Source of the DNA: Pelargonium nanum
Lineage: Eukaryota; Streptophyta; Magnoliopsida; Geraniales; Geraniaceae
Direction: 5' to 3'
Length of the DNA: 24,453 bases
NCBI GenBank assembly: GCA_036897485.1
Contig: JAYMTF010001298.1
Span: forward strand, 1-24,453
The notes under the pieces are model-generated. The model searched no databases and was not told the origin of the DNA. It saw only the letters and a program-made list of their open reading frames with translations. The position numbers and the translations under genes were made by a program. How positions within the stretch are numbered: position 1 is the stretch's first letter; every line of letters begins with the position of its first letter. Of this stretch, positions 9,867-21,273 are shown one piece after another.

Positions 9867-12800
9867 TCAGTGCAAGGCAGGACGAGGAGCACGTGGCCGA
9901 ACTGGTGTCTTTGATGGACTTACCCTGCACACATATATAGCCACAATGTTAAGAAAGGCCCCAATCCCAAGCCAAAACAGAGAACAGATGAAAAAGGATA
10001 TAAAAAATACAGTGCATACGAACAATCTGCAAAACCAACCTTATCGGCAAACCTCCCAAGACTACACCACTACAGTTGAGAGCAGCAATAGCGCTTTCAG
10101 CCTGCAAGAGCGGAAATTCCAGGGTAATGTGTCATAACATAATCATTCAACAGATGTCAGCAATGTAATCTACAATCGGCTTATGTTAAGGAAAATATAA
10201 TATAATGCACACATGCACCCAAACATAAACACTTGTTCTATAGTTCGATAGCACCAAGCTTAGGCATGTACACACTACTGAAATGGAGCAAGAACATATT
10301 TTGTAATCCTATTGGACACCATAAATTTAGAAAATCATAGTGTAGGGCCTGTGATGCCAAGATCCAACTGATTAAAGGAACTGGAATGGCTATGGAAGCA
10401 AAAGAACAGAATAGCCCTCGTGATGTAATAATGTAATTAAGATTGGTGGCATTGCGCGCAACAGGGTTAAGTAAATGATAAGAACCAGGTAAAAAAAGAT
10501 TCATAAAATGATTGTATAGTACTACTATTATTTGACAGGAGAATAAAATAACTTAAGAGGCTTTGCTTTTAAAATTCACCAAGTCAGGCTCTTGCTCCCT
10601 ACAATACATCTTATGCATGGGAATAGGTGTCGTTGCTCCCTACCGTTGGGATAGCCATCATCACTTTAACCAACTACACCACAATCCAGACATGCCTCCA
10701 CTAACACTTGCTATGGCCCAAAGTATCCAACATCAATGACACTACAAAGCCAAATGCTATAATTGCCTTTAGGAATGAGAATCATCAACAAAAGAGACAT
10801 TTTACGTGGAAAAGGCCAATAGTATGCTAACCTATATATCAAATAAAGAACCAATCCCTCATTATTTATGGCATAATTGTTATTCCATCTTTCTACACCT
10901 TCCTGGTTACCTTACTTTCAGATCAACTACTTTTATGATAGTTCATGAGTTCAATGATAGCATTGACATATTTAAATATTTTGCAATACCCAACAAAGTT
11001 TAACATGATCCAAAAGGTAGGTATATGTGGAACTCCAAGGTTAACAAGGACAAAATAAAATGCCCAAAACAAAACTTGAGGCTGCTAATGAGGAAAAACA
11101 TGGCTACCAATGGTTATACAGAAACATACTGAAGGCACTAGATGATACAAAATGGAACAAAACCAAATAGTAGCAAATGTATCACTTCACTGAAGCCATA
11201 TTACTTTCTATTTTCACTGTAGTATCCCCATATCATTGAAACAATAATTTGAGAAGGTGTGAAAGTTTAAATCATCAGATCATTACTTATATGCCATTGT
11301 AGCACTTAAACCAGTATCTTGAGTATTGTAGATATAAAACTGTTAGATGTAACATATTCTTAAATTTATAACTAATAACTATTATCCAAACTTTCCAGTC
11401 AACTTAGTCATCTAGAAACTATTGTTTCATACGGAGTACATGGAGGTTGGAAGTAAAATAACAAGTGTAATTACTTCCAATGAACAAATAAGATATAAAA
11501 TTATATTCGATATAACCCAAATATGCAATATGAGACCAATAAGAACCACACAAAAGAGCCAGTTCAAGGTGATGACAGGGACTAAGAAACACTATTATTT
11601 TTATACATGCAATGCAATTGCCACGGCGAGTCCAAAGAAGGACTATTAAAACATGTAATGCCTGTTATTTAACCGAGAAAATAACAGACTTGTGCTTCCA
11701 ATACATGGTTTCAAAAAGGTTGGGATTGAAGAGCCAATTTTTTTACAGGATAGCTAATAGGTGTAAAAAGCCATAGTGAAAAGAAAAAAAAATCTTTCCA
11801 ATGAATTACAGTGTAACTTCCAATCCAGTTATACTAAATAACAACTTCTACATAATCTGTATATATAAAACTAGTATGAGTACAAATGCGTTCAACAAAC
11901 AATAATAAAGTGTTAGTGAGTAATTACCATAACAAACTCAACAAATGCAATGCGAGTTGAATGATGATAGTCTCCGAGAAGCCTCAGGCGTAGAACCTAC
12001 AACATACAGGTGCTCCATAAGATATAAGCAAGAAGGATTCCATATGATCCACTTTGATATTTGCTATAACAATTACAAACCTCTCCACACACTGATTCAA
12101 AGAAAAGTTTGACATCTGCTTGAGTAACCTGCATCAAATGAACAAAGAAATAAATAAAAATAAATTTGCCAGTCAATGCTCCATTTTACATTATAAAGTG
12201 ATGGAGAAAATCCAAAACTACCTTCTTGTCAATATTTGTACAGTAAATAGTTCTTGAGCACATCTCACGTTCATCTTCATCCTGAAAGCCACAGTAAATT
12301 TTACTTACCAAATGACAAAGGAAGAAATGTATGACTAACGAAACTATAGAATGGCCTCCAATTCCCAAATTCAGGTATCAGCTTTAAAAGCAGGCCACAC
12401 ACTTCATTCCACAGACATAAATAAATGAACATAATATGTAGTCGTTACCCTTGGCAAAAAGGTTGGATTAACAGGTGCAATTGCAGTTTTCGAAGGCAGC
12501 ACTCTGACTGGGTAATAGCCGAGCATAGTCCCAGCTAGACTCAAAGCAGCCCTTGCCCCTTCTGTAAGCATATTATGGTTGTAACAATGCAACAAGACAA
12601 GTTCATAGTTGTTAAACAAAAAAAAAACAATACAAGGCCATGTTTACCTACCTTCATCAGTGAACTCAACAAAAGCAAAGCGAAGTACAGAGTTAGGATC
12701 ACCACACACCCGACAGTCAACAACCTTGATCACAGAGAAAGAAACTCGATCAGAAGATTCTACACCATGTCATGGATTATTATTATTTGACTGAAAATAC

Positions 12801-13684
12801 GAAGAATACCTGTCCACAACTGTTAAAGAGAGCTGCAAGCTGTTCTTCAGTAACCTACAAAATAAAACAAACCCAAAATTAGCAAGTGTTGAGCAACATA
12901 ACAGCTAAAGCGAACCCATACGATATGCCACATACATAACTATTACCTGTTGATCAATGTCGGATACATATACAGTCCTTCTAATCACTTCATCTCGCTG
13001 TGCCATACTTGTCCGGCTGTTCCCCCTTCGCTTAGCATGACTGTAATTATTCTTCTTCTGAAGAAACAAAAACACAATAAATTTACAGGATATCAATACC
13101 AATTATCAGACAAATTTAATAATTTGATTCTTTAAAGTTCAAAATTTGTTGCCTTCCCATTTCCCCTATTTTTCTCAGCAAAACAAAGAGAACACAAAGC
13201 ATACCTTTCTACCGGTATGTCCATTGCCGTTGGCATTGCCAAAATTAGTCTGAACTACAAAATTGTTAGGATACGCAAACCCATTACCCATAAACGCCCC
13301 AAGATTGTGGTTGACAAGAGAAGGAGGCACAAATTCTTCAGCCATGGGATTGAGCTTGGAGAGAAGCTCCTCCAAATCCCTCATGTCCTGCTTGAAATTG
13401 TCACCTCCGTACCCACCGGAGCTGGGCACCATCTGGGTCCCATGAGCCACCCCATTGCTCGGAGCCACTGAGAAAGTGGTCACAGACCTTCCCTGATTCG
13501 ACAACTTCCCGTTTGAATTCTGATCGCCGTGATTGCTCTCGCCACCTAACACAGCACTGTCACTTTTGGGTTTCGATTTCTCGAGATCCTTGGGCTCGTT
13601 GGAGTCTGAAGACACTACAGTGTTGCTGTCAAAATTCTGAGCCGATGAACCGATTTTGGGTCCAACATTCTCAGCCACCGCCAT
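9867..13684 (-). CDS. CID11: CID copy A: PAM2 + two-RRM poly(A)-binding-protein interactor, CID11-like (372 aa, ten exons)
   Basis: The coding exons, in transcript order, are 13684-13205, 13057-12947, 12854-12810, 12724-12652, 12561-12449, 12281-12222, 12128-12081, 11996-11928, 10101-10040 and 9924-9867. All have GT..AG borders, and the frame is open to TGA. Residues 108-123 (LSKLNPMAEEFVPPSL) form a canonical PAM2 peptide, which in this family binds the MLLE domain of poly(A)-binding protein. A basic patch (KKNNYSHAKRR, 161-171) suits nuclear import. RRM1 spans about 187-262 (TVYVSDI; LRFAFVEF at 226-233). RRM2 spans about 284-356 (TIYCTNI; TRIAFVEF at 324-331). The end is SPSKTPVRPRAPRP. 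Length and order match Arabidopsis CID8-13, with CID11 closest from memory. The likely role is RNA binding coupled to poly(A)-binding protein. The start MAVAEN is shared with copy B. Intron 8 is 1826 bp; the other coding introns are 84-167 bp. Confidence 0.93.
10102..11927 (-). other. Long intron 8 of CID copy A
   Basis: This intron of 1826 bp separates the last two coding exons from the rest. No extra exon, transposon border or long frame stands out. About 10580-10740 is less AT-rich than the rest and repeats the word TTGCTCCCTAC twice, perhaps a transposon scrap. Near the 5' splice site (11850-11905) there is weak similarity to the matching part of copy B, including TATATAAAAC followed by a CAACAAA word. 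Confidence 0.6.
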
Positions 13685-13900
13685 GATCTCGAAACGGAGC
13701 CTTGGATCAAAGAAAAAAGATGGGTTTTTTTCCCGAGAAATTTGATTCGTACCGATCAGTCCGATGAGAAATGATGATTTAGAAGAAGACCCAGAACAGG
13801 AATATAAATTTATTGAGAGAAACGAAAAGAAAAAAAGAGGGTTCCTTATCTAGATGGATGATTCCATTTCAGGATCGTTGGAGTAAGACAACAAAATAGC
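13685..13900 (-). promoter_or_regulatory. 5' leader of CID copy A with small uORF and possible leader intron
   Basis: An upstream ATG at 13867 opens a five-codon frame (MESSI, stop at 13850-13852), preceded by GATCCTGAAATGG, very like GATCTTGAAATGG in copy B. A donor-like CG/GTACG at 13753/13752 and an acceptor-like CCAAG at 13701 would give an intron of only 52 nt, which is short for plants. The leader may therefore be unspliced or use other sites. A weak uORF effect on translation is possible but inferred. Confidence 0.45.
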
Positions 13901-13995
13901 GAAACAACCGTGCAAATTGACGAGGAAATTGAGTAACACACAGTGGACAGCCTTTTTTGCTTCTGTTTATTAATAATGTTTGTGTTCTCTTCTGT

Positions 13996-14110
13996 TTGTT
14001 GCAGTGATTTTATCTACTTTTTTATTTCTGTAAATATTTTTTGATGAATTTGTAAAAAGAAATAGAGTTCTTCGGATCGTCCGTTTTCACTGCACCGCAT
14101 TTTTGGAGCT
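13996..14110 (-). promoter_or_regulatory. Promoter block of CID copy A shared with copy B
   Basis: TTGTTGCAGTGATTTTATC (13996-14014) matches the copy B promoter at 21624-21642 with one difference. TTCTTCGGATCGTCCGTTTT (14068-14087) is identical to 21676-21695. The distance from the second block to the uORF start is almost the same in both genes (200 and 199 bp). In gene-sense orientation the blocks lie upstream of the leader. Which protein binds them is unknown. Confidence 0.65.
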
Positions 14111-14661
14111 TCTTCACAGTTTCCAACACAATTTTGACATACACTATGTTATTTTATTCACTTTAATATAAACCTCATAAAATTATTTTGTTCTTAGTAT
14201 ATCTTTAGAGGTTTCGGATTCGAGTCTTCCTGTATGCGGTATGAGTTGAGTTATTTAAGTTTATAGGAGAGAGCTCCCTCTATTGTGTAACTCAACTGAT
14301 AAAAAAATTGAAGATTTTAATAATCAAACTGATTTTGTGTATTAATGTGAATTTGGGTTTAAAGATATTCTTATGTCATTGTAAAATAAATAAATAAACA
14401 AAGGGTTTGTGAGAATATAATAAAGTGGGTATTGGTTGGATGGGTTCAACAACAGGGTTAATATATTTGGGCTCACCAACCTGTTTCCTATTTATTATTT
14501 ATATTACCGAATATTATTGTTTGATTTAGTAGGATAAAAGATTTGAGAATAAATATTAGGTAAGCTAGGTTTTTTAAAAAGTATTCACCGTCTCTCCAAG
14601 AAGATGTTTAAGAGATTAAAGAATGTCCAAAAAAAAGATAATTTCACATCTTTTCTCTATA

Positions 14662-15137
14662 AATCGTGACTAAAATCATATAATCTTCTAAACTATTTCT
14701 TTCTTCACCTATCCATGGTCGTGATTAATGGACAAACTGTTTGTAACAATTTCATTTTTATAGAATATTATTCTACCCTCAATATATACAAGGTATGACT
14801 ACATTTCACTTAATGTCTTAATCCATTAGATATTAGATTGTGTGTATGCGCACGTGCGTGTGAAAGAAGAAAAAACATATAATATTTAATTGTGTCACTC
14901 GGTGTCACTAATAATAATCATCACCATACCTCGTAAGTAATCGATGCCTCATAGTTTTGCTTTCACCTAACTCCTTGAAGTTGTCACAAAAATCACATAA
15001 TCTCTTATACTTTTTTTTTAATCATCTAATCACATTTAAGTTGACACCAAAATCTCATAACCCTCTAATCTTATTTTGTTTTCTTCACCTAACCACTCAC
15101 ATGTTTCAATGGACCAAACTTGTTTTTAACAATGTCA

Positions 15138-15138
<1 letters not shown>
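14662..15138. repeat. Diverged direct repeat, period about 380 bp, with a partial middle copy
   Basis: About 95 bp at 14662-14755 and 15041-15138 share the same order of words: a GTGAC/TTGACAC start, AAAATC-ATA, TCTTCACCTA, AATGGAC-AAACT, then GT-TAACAAT. A partial third version lies at 14962-15005 (TTCACCTAACTCC, then GTCACAAAAATCACATAATCTC). The origin is unknown. Confidence 0.5.

Positions 15139-15190
<52 letters not shown>
15138..15190 (+). repeat. (ATT)n microsatellite, about 18 units
   Basis: An uninterrupted ATT run of 53 bases begins right at the end of the second copy of the neighbouring direct repeat. Trinucleotide tracts of this length usually vary between individuals. The tyrosine run in the frame that crosses it is a translation artefact. 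Confidence 0.95.
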
Positions 15191-15193
<3 letters not shown>

Positions 15194-16914
15194 CGAGTTA
15201 GGATTGTATCTCTTTTATTTTACTCTTGTCGTTCCAAAATGTATGTTTGTTTTATTTTTTATGAAGTTGGTTATGTATGAATAATCAATTACGTCACTAT
15301 GATAGGCTAGTTAGTATCTTTTAAGCTTGTTAGAACACATGTCCACAGAACGGAAAAATAAATATACAATACTAACTAACAATTTATAAATTAAACAAAA
15401 TTAAGAAGAAGCCAATACAGTCAGAGACTCTGCCCAAGATAGAACTAATTGCCCCAATGGTTCAACTCAAAGACTACACCAATTAATTGACTGCTTTTAA
15501 TACTAGTACAACTAATTAGGCATTTTATGTGTAATCTATCTAATTTATTTGACCAAGAATATTTATGATAATTCTGTATCCGTATACTACTTTCTTATCA
15601 CAGTGGTCAAGAGCATAGTAGGTGTTAAAAAGAAGGGACAATATGTGTTCATGATTTAATATTTTTCTAGCTTATTATTCTTCGATGCTTAGCATTTACT
15701 ATAGTGGTATTACGAGAAAATATTAAATTTCGGAATTAACATGAGTGTTAAACTTTAGTGTTTCTATTAAAAAGGCTTTAAAACTCTTAAAATCTTAGGG
15801 CATGTTCAGTTGTAATGTATTTCTCCAATTTTTCAAAAAACTAACAAAGTTGTTTAGTCGTACCGTATTTTATTTGAAAATTAGAAAATAATTTTCTTTT
15901 TTAGTTTTTTAAAACAGTTTGAAAATATTTTTTTCGAATAGAAAACTCATTTTTTTTATGTCTCAAAGAGTATCTATTTTGTATAAATGATTTTATTTAT
16001 CAATTTAAAACTAATTATATTTTATGACATTCTAATTTAGACTCAAACCAAAAAAATGAAACTAATGATTTGGCTTAGGCTTAAGACAAGTATACGAGAA
16101 AATCACATCTCATTAAATTTCACACATATACACTCAATGAATTTGTGGAAGCGACCTCATTTAAAAACAAGTATTCAACGTTCTACTTGTTACACTCTCA
16201 AAAATTTATTGAGGTGGGTATGAGTACAATTTGATAAAGTGTCATCTCCCCATTGTATTGGCATAGGTTAAGTTTTTCTTGCTCGTTTTCCTTCCTGTCT
16301 TTCTTTATATATAAAGATATAAAAAATTAATGTGAACCATAATTCTTTTTCTTAGACCAAGTCAAATCATTATATATTAAAATTTTACTCATACAAAACC
16401 CCAATGATTTTAACAAACGGCCGTGTATTCCGTAATTTTAATGAGTTATCACAATCTCATTGGTGGCTTAACCAAGAACAAATAACTACAAGACTTGGGA
16501 GTGAAGAGGCAAGCAGGTGTAAGCTAGCACTTGGAACACAAATACATATATACAATTATGGGGTGGGCTACTTTAGCCTGAGATGAGATAAGCCATTAGC
16601 CTCTGCCCATTTCAAACCTTTATTACTTTTACCACAAAAGAGAAGACTAGAGAACAATCAATGTTAATTCCATTCAATTCAAACCAGTTGAAATTGGATG
16701 AGGAATAAGAATGTCCAAATGAGATGATGACCTGACCCCTGTTTTTCAAAGACCACAAACTTAAACAAAATTAAAGCAACAAAATCATCCATCTCAACCC
16801 AAAACACAAACTTTGTCTAATGTTTCCTTCAAGTTTTGTCAAAGCTAGTTTTCAGGGACATCAATCCATCTCCAAATGAGTTCACCACAATTGGCAACAC
16901 AACTTTGAGACTGA

Positions 16915-17097
16915 ATCTCATACCTCAAAATCCCATCCAACTCTACAACCTAAACAGATAAGATACCGGGCCGAGCTGCAAAACATAAATAGTACTAAAA
17001 TAGAAACGCCGCAAGTACCTTAAACTACCTATGTATTTCTATGTAAATAATATATATCTACCAGCCGAAACTAGAGTAATAAACATGAAGGGATCCT
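16915..17097 (-). other. 3' UTR of CID copy B, conserved with copy A
   Basis: The approximately 180 bases beyond the stop align with the 3' UTR of copy A, with several short gaps. The strongest block is CTCAAAATCCCATCCAACTC at 16925-16944. In the mRNA sense it reads as a GTAGAGTTGGATGGGATTTTGAGG-type word. Such conservation between paralogs whose introns have largely diverged suggests a constrained RNA element or poly(A) signal region, but the function is not known. Confidence 0.6.
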
Positions 17098-20000
17098 TCA
17101 GTGCACAACAGGACGAGGAGCACGAGGACGAACTGGTGTCTTTGATGGGCTTACCCTGGAAACAAACACCTAGTGTTACAACAATAAGGGAATACTTGCA
17201 CAACTAAAACCAAAGTGTTTATATGCCAATTAACCTTATAAGCAATGATCCGAGAACTGCACCGCTACAGTTGAGAGCTGCAATAGCACTTTCAGCCTGC
17301 AAAAGTAGAAAACACAAGCATGATTTCTTATGTACCACTTCCCACAGATTAACCTTGTACAAGAAACCTATTCTAACTGAAAAGGATACCGCACTACTTG
17401 TGAGACCAATGAAGAAGGAACACAAGTACTCAAATCATATTCAAGACAATAACAATGAAAACAGAATGCCAGACACTTACAAGTTACAAGGGAAACCCAA
17501 TAAGACGAATTTTGAGAGAACCAGTAGCGAGTAAATAAGATTTAACAGCTAACAGCCACATAATTTCAGAGAAGTACAGTACAAAGTACAAACAACCACT
17601 TCTTCAATGCTGAAGGAACGACACATCCCTGTAGTACAAACTAAAGATGATAAAGATACATCTAGTGCATGTGCAATTGGATATAAAGAAAGGGCTGAAA
17701 GAATATTACGAGAAGTTATTGACATCGTCCTGAGACTGAAATGCACTGAAACAACACTTTGATGCACAACTTAACTGTAACATGAGTTTGGATGATCCAT
17801 TAGCATGCTCCAACTAGGAATATAGTCACACCATAATTCCACAGGCCATTTTGCAATTCTGTTTAGGAAGTCAAAGGGCTAATCTAGCTCCATTATCAAG
17901 GGTATTCTCATCTTAGGATGGGTTGCCAAAAGGCTAGATATCTATATAACTGCTGAACTCAAAGAGTATACAACAATACACTACATATCAATACTAACAA
18001 TTCCTCATTCAAGAGAACTGCTAGTATTGAACCAGGTACACATCAGCAGTGAACTCCTAGCAAAGAAGGCCCAGCCTAGGTAGGAAGAAGAGTGGTTTGT
18101 GCTCAACCTTTGAAAGTGCAAAAGAGATCTCTGCTACTCTAGGGGTACTGTTATCAGATGCCAACTAAAAATAAAAACTCAGCACCTATCTAGGTCTACT
18201 TCCCTTCAACCAGAAACATCAACGAATCTTGTCTGTCAGCTCCAACACTCAACAACACCACACACACACAGACCCAACATATCCAGCATTGCCAGCCTAA
18301 TATAGGACTCAGCACAAGCCATTTAAGATAGAAAAAGACTCACTGGATCTCATCCTAAAATCGCCTGGGCACATGCCATTATAATCAACTCACTTGATTT
18401 CTTATTCTTACTTATGTAGGCTCAAATCACTGAAACTGGAGTATTAAATTAGTGTGATCACAATCTTGGTTCGCCTCACAAAAATAAAGATCTCATTACA
18501 CCACCGAAAAACAATTCCACCACCATTTATGACATATCTAAAAAATTAGCCAGTTCACAGTTTTGCTATATTAAAATATCGCATTCTATACACAGTATTT
18601 TGTTAAATATATATTTTACAACTAATCAACATAATTTTTTATAAAATTGAGAAAGTGGAGAATCATTTTGAAATAGAGGGAATAATATCAACTTCTTGAA
18701 TAAGTATTTTCCCCAATCTCCATAAGTATCATTATTTGTTTCGTCATCACAATCCAATAAATTAATTGAATTGCTATTACCATAACCGTTACAGCACATT
18801 AACAGATAGGTCCTTAACAACCACATGCAAACCAAATGGCAGAGCCCCTAACTTATTCGACAGATAATTTTCAGAACACAGTCAAGCATGAAGCCATGGA
18901 CTCATTCTGGCATCAACTACTGTGATAGTCAATACCCAGTTTTTTGTTTCATAAGTTGATCTTGATGGTTTCATACATTCAGAGTTGTTAAATTCTTAAT
19001 TGCACACTTTTCCTCATCTACACTTTTCATCAACAGAAAATCGGACTTGTCTGTCAGCGAACATACTCTCAATATGGATGTACCATCCTTTTTTCTTTCC
19101 AAGGACAGAAACAACATATTTCTCATTATTTGGTAAGATATACAAGTCCTAATTCTTATTGAAATTGGCATTACACAAATAAGTATTAATCATAGAAAGA
19201 TGATAGAAAAAGAAAAAGAAAGTCAAATCAAGTATGTAATTTAGTAAGGAGAACAAATCAATTCATGTTTTAAATGCACTGCTCCTAAAAGAGCAAAAAG
19301 ATAGAATCAAATTCTGCACTAGTCCCAAATTATTTTAGTAAGGAATGGCAAATAACGACATATTGACATAGTTCCACTAAAATAAGCTAACTCCTTGTCC
19401 AGCTATACTAGAGTATGCAAAAGCATTCCATGTTTCTGCTATATAAAACAAACATACATGCAAAAACATCCAACAAAACAAAGATGAAGAGCTTGTGTGA
19501 CTTTACCATGACAAACTCAACAAAAGCAATGCGAGTTGAATGATGGTAGTCTCCAAGAAGCCTCAAGCGGTAAACCTATCATCAGAAGATATCTCATAAG
19601 ACAGTCAATAGACATAGTATATGCAGCACTTGAAGGTTAGTTATACAAACAACAACAAACCTCTCCACAAATTGATTCGAAGAAAAGTTTGAGTTCTGCC
19701 TGTGTAACCTGCACCAAATGAACAGACATATATATAACGAACAAATCCAACCGTTACTACCACTCAGGATATTCTCAAGTTAGGGTACATTCCAAAACTA
19801 CCTTCTTGTCAATATTTGTGCAGTAAATAGTTCTCGTGCACATCTCACGTTCATCTTCATCCTAAACACCATAATAAAATTTCAACCCAAGAAACAAGGA
19901 AAGAAAGGCAATAATCAACACAATTACTGTGTAGTCCCAGATTGCATGACCATGAAAAGGAGTTATTACCCTTGGTAGAAATGTTGGGTTAACACGTGCA

Positions 20001-21273
20001 ATCGCAGTTTTTGAAGGCAGCACCCTCACTGGATAATAGCCAAGCATAGTCCCAGCTAGACTCAAAGCAGCCCTGGCTCCTTCTGCAAGCATATTATGGT
20101 CTTAACAATATATCAAGGCAAGTTAGCTGTAAATTTAACCTCACAAGACCATGAGTCTCTACCTTCATCAGTAAACTCGACAAAAGCAAAACGAAGTACA
20201 GAGTTAGGATCACCACAGACTCGACAGTCAACAACCTTGTACACAGAGAAGAAACACTAATCAATAAAATAATGCACCATTGTCACATAATATCATTTGA
20301 GCCAAAAGAACACAGATTACCTGTCCACAACTGTTAAAGAGAGCTGCAAGCTGTTCTTCAGTAACCTAAACAAAACCAACAAAATTTATCCATAATGTGC
20401 AACCCAAAATGTGACAACCCATAAGCTATGTAAAACTCATTACCTGTTGATCAATATCTGAAACATACACAGTTCTCCTGATCACTTCATCTTGTTGTGC
20501 CTGACTAGTTCGGCTATTCATCCTTCGCTTACCATTACCATAATTATTCTTCTTCTGAACAAAGTAAACCACAATGAAAACCATAAGGCACACACAGAAC
20601 TTTTATCAGCCACAAAGCATACATTAAACTTCTCTTTGACTAATGCAAATTACAATGTACAAGCAACAGAGTAAACAAAAAATAGTCCCAATTTGTTTCC
20701 TTAACTCCTTTCCCTTTCCCCAGTTTCTCAGCAACCAAACAGAACAAGAAAAAAAAAACCCACCTTTTTAACAGTTTGTCCATTTCCACGGCCATTGCCA
20801 TTCCCAGTCCCATAAGTAGCGTGCACAACAAAGCCATTGGGATAACCAAACCCGTTTCCCATATAAGATCCATGATTGTTGTTGACAAGCGAAGGAGGCA
20901 CAAATTCCGCAGCCATGGGATTCAACTTTGACAGGAGCTCCTGCAAATCCATCATGTCCCGCTTGAAGCTCCTATCTCCATCGGGCACCTGATCGGTCCC
21001 ATTTCCGACAAACCCATTTCGCGTCTTGTTCACCTGAGCCCCACCATTGCTCTCGGCGACTGAGTAGGTCCCCACTGCCTGTTCTTGATCTGAAACCTTT
21101 TCGTTGGAATTCTGGTCGTCATGGGTGGGCTCGGCACTCCTAGTCACAGCATCAGTCCTCGGTTTTCGCTTTTCCAGATCGTTCGTGCCATTGGAGTCCG
21201 ATGACACCATCGTGTTCTCCAAATTTTGAGCCGATGAGTCGATTTTAGCCCCAGCATTCTCAGCAACCGCCAT
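17098..21273 (-). CDS. CID11: CID copy B: PAM2 + two-RRM poly(A)-binding-protein interactor, CID11-like (382 aa, ten exons)
   Basis: The coding exons, in transcript order, are 21273-20764, 20554-20444, 20365-20321, 20235-20163, 20082-19970, 19861-19802, 19708-19661, 19575-19507, 17296-17235 and 17155-17098. Exons 2-10 have exactly the lengths of copy A, so all insertions and deletions between the proteins lie in exon 1 (510 against 480 nt). The PAM2 peptide is LSKLNPMAAEFVPPSL (114-129). A basic patch KKNNYGNGKRRMNSR follows, then RRM1 (TVYVSDI, LRFAFVEF) and RRM2 (TIYCTNI, TRIAFVEF), ending RAPRPVVH. An in-frame ATG seven codons upstream (21294) was rejected because the probable leader-intron acceptor lies between it and MAVAEN. 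Both copies look functional: no stops, and all splice borders are intact. The N-terminal part before PAM2 has changed most, rich in Ser, Asn and Asp, probably disordered. The family role is as for copy A. Confidence 0.93.
17297..19506 (-). other. Long intron 8 of CID copy B
   Basis: This intron is 2210 bp; the other coding introns of the gene are 78-209 bp. It has diverged from intron 8 of copy A apart from weak similarity near the 5' splice site. A moderately GC-richer segment (about 17800-18400) contains a short (CA)n run near 18256-18272 and no recognisable protein. The minus-strand open frames at 17549, 18626 and 18971 are not gene-like. Confidence 0.6.

Larger units (their letters stand above)
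14111..16900. other. Intergenic DNA between the CID paralogs
   Basis: There is no gene in this 2.8 kb. Structure seen: a direct repeat (14662-14755 against 15041-15138), an (ATT)n tract at 15138-15190, and a GGGCATGTTCAGTTG word at about 15799 that resembles a hAT MITE end but has no partner. A sequence at about 14205-14280 contains GGATTCGAGTC, a B-box-like word. The open frames at 14957 and 16404 are T-rich or low complexity and are not credible genes. Confidence 0.5.

Noticed and set aside
13175-13684. CID copy A exon 1 as a complete 169-residue protein
   Set aside because: A clear donor AAAG/GTATG ends the exon after residue 160, and the next exon continues the family sequence.
14205-14290. 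tRNA or SINE at GGATTCGAGTC
   Set aside because: A B-box-like word alone; no cloverleaf or acceptor stem can be drawn.
14957-15280. 107-codon plus-strand frame with a long tyrosine run
   Set aside because: The tyrosines come from the (ATT)n tract; low complexity with no conserved sequence.
15799-16080. Complete hAT MITE starting GGGCATGTTCAGTTG
   Set aside because: No complementary right end or 8-bp duplication was found; at most a fragment.
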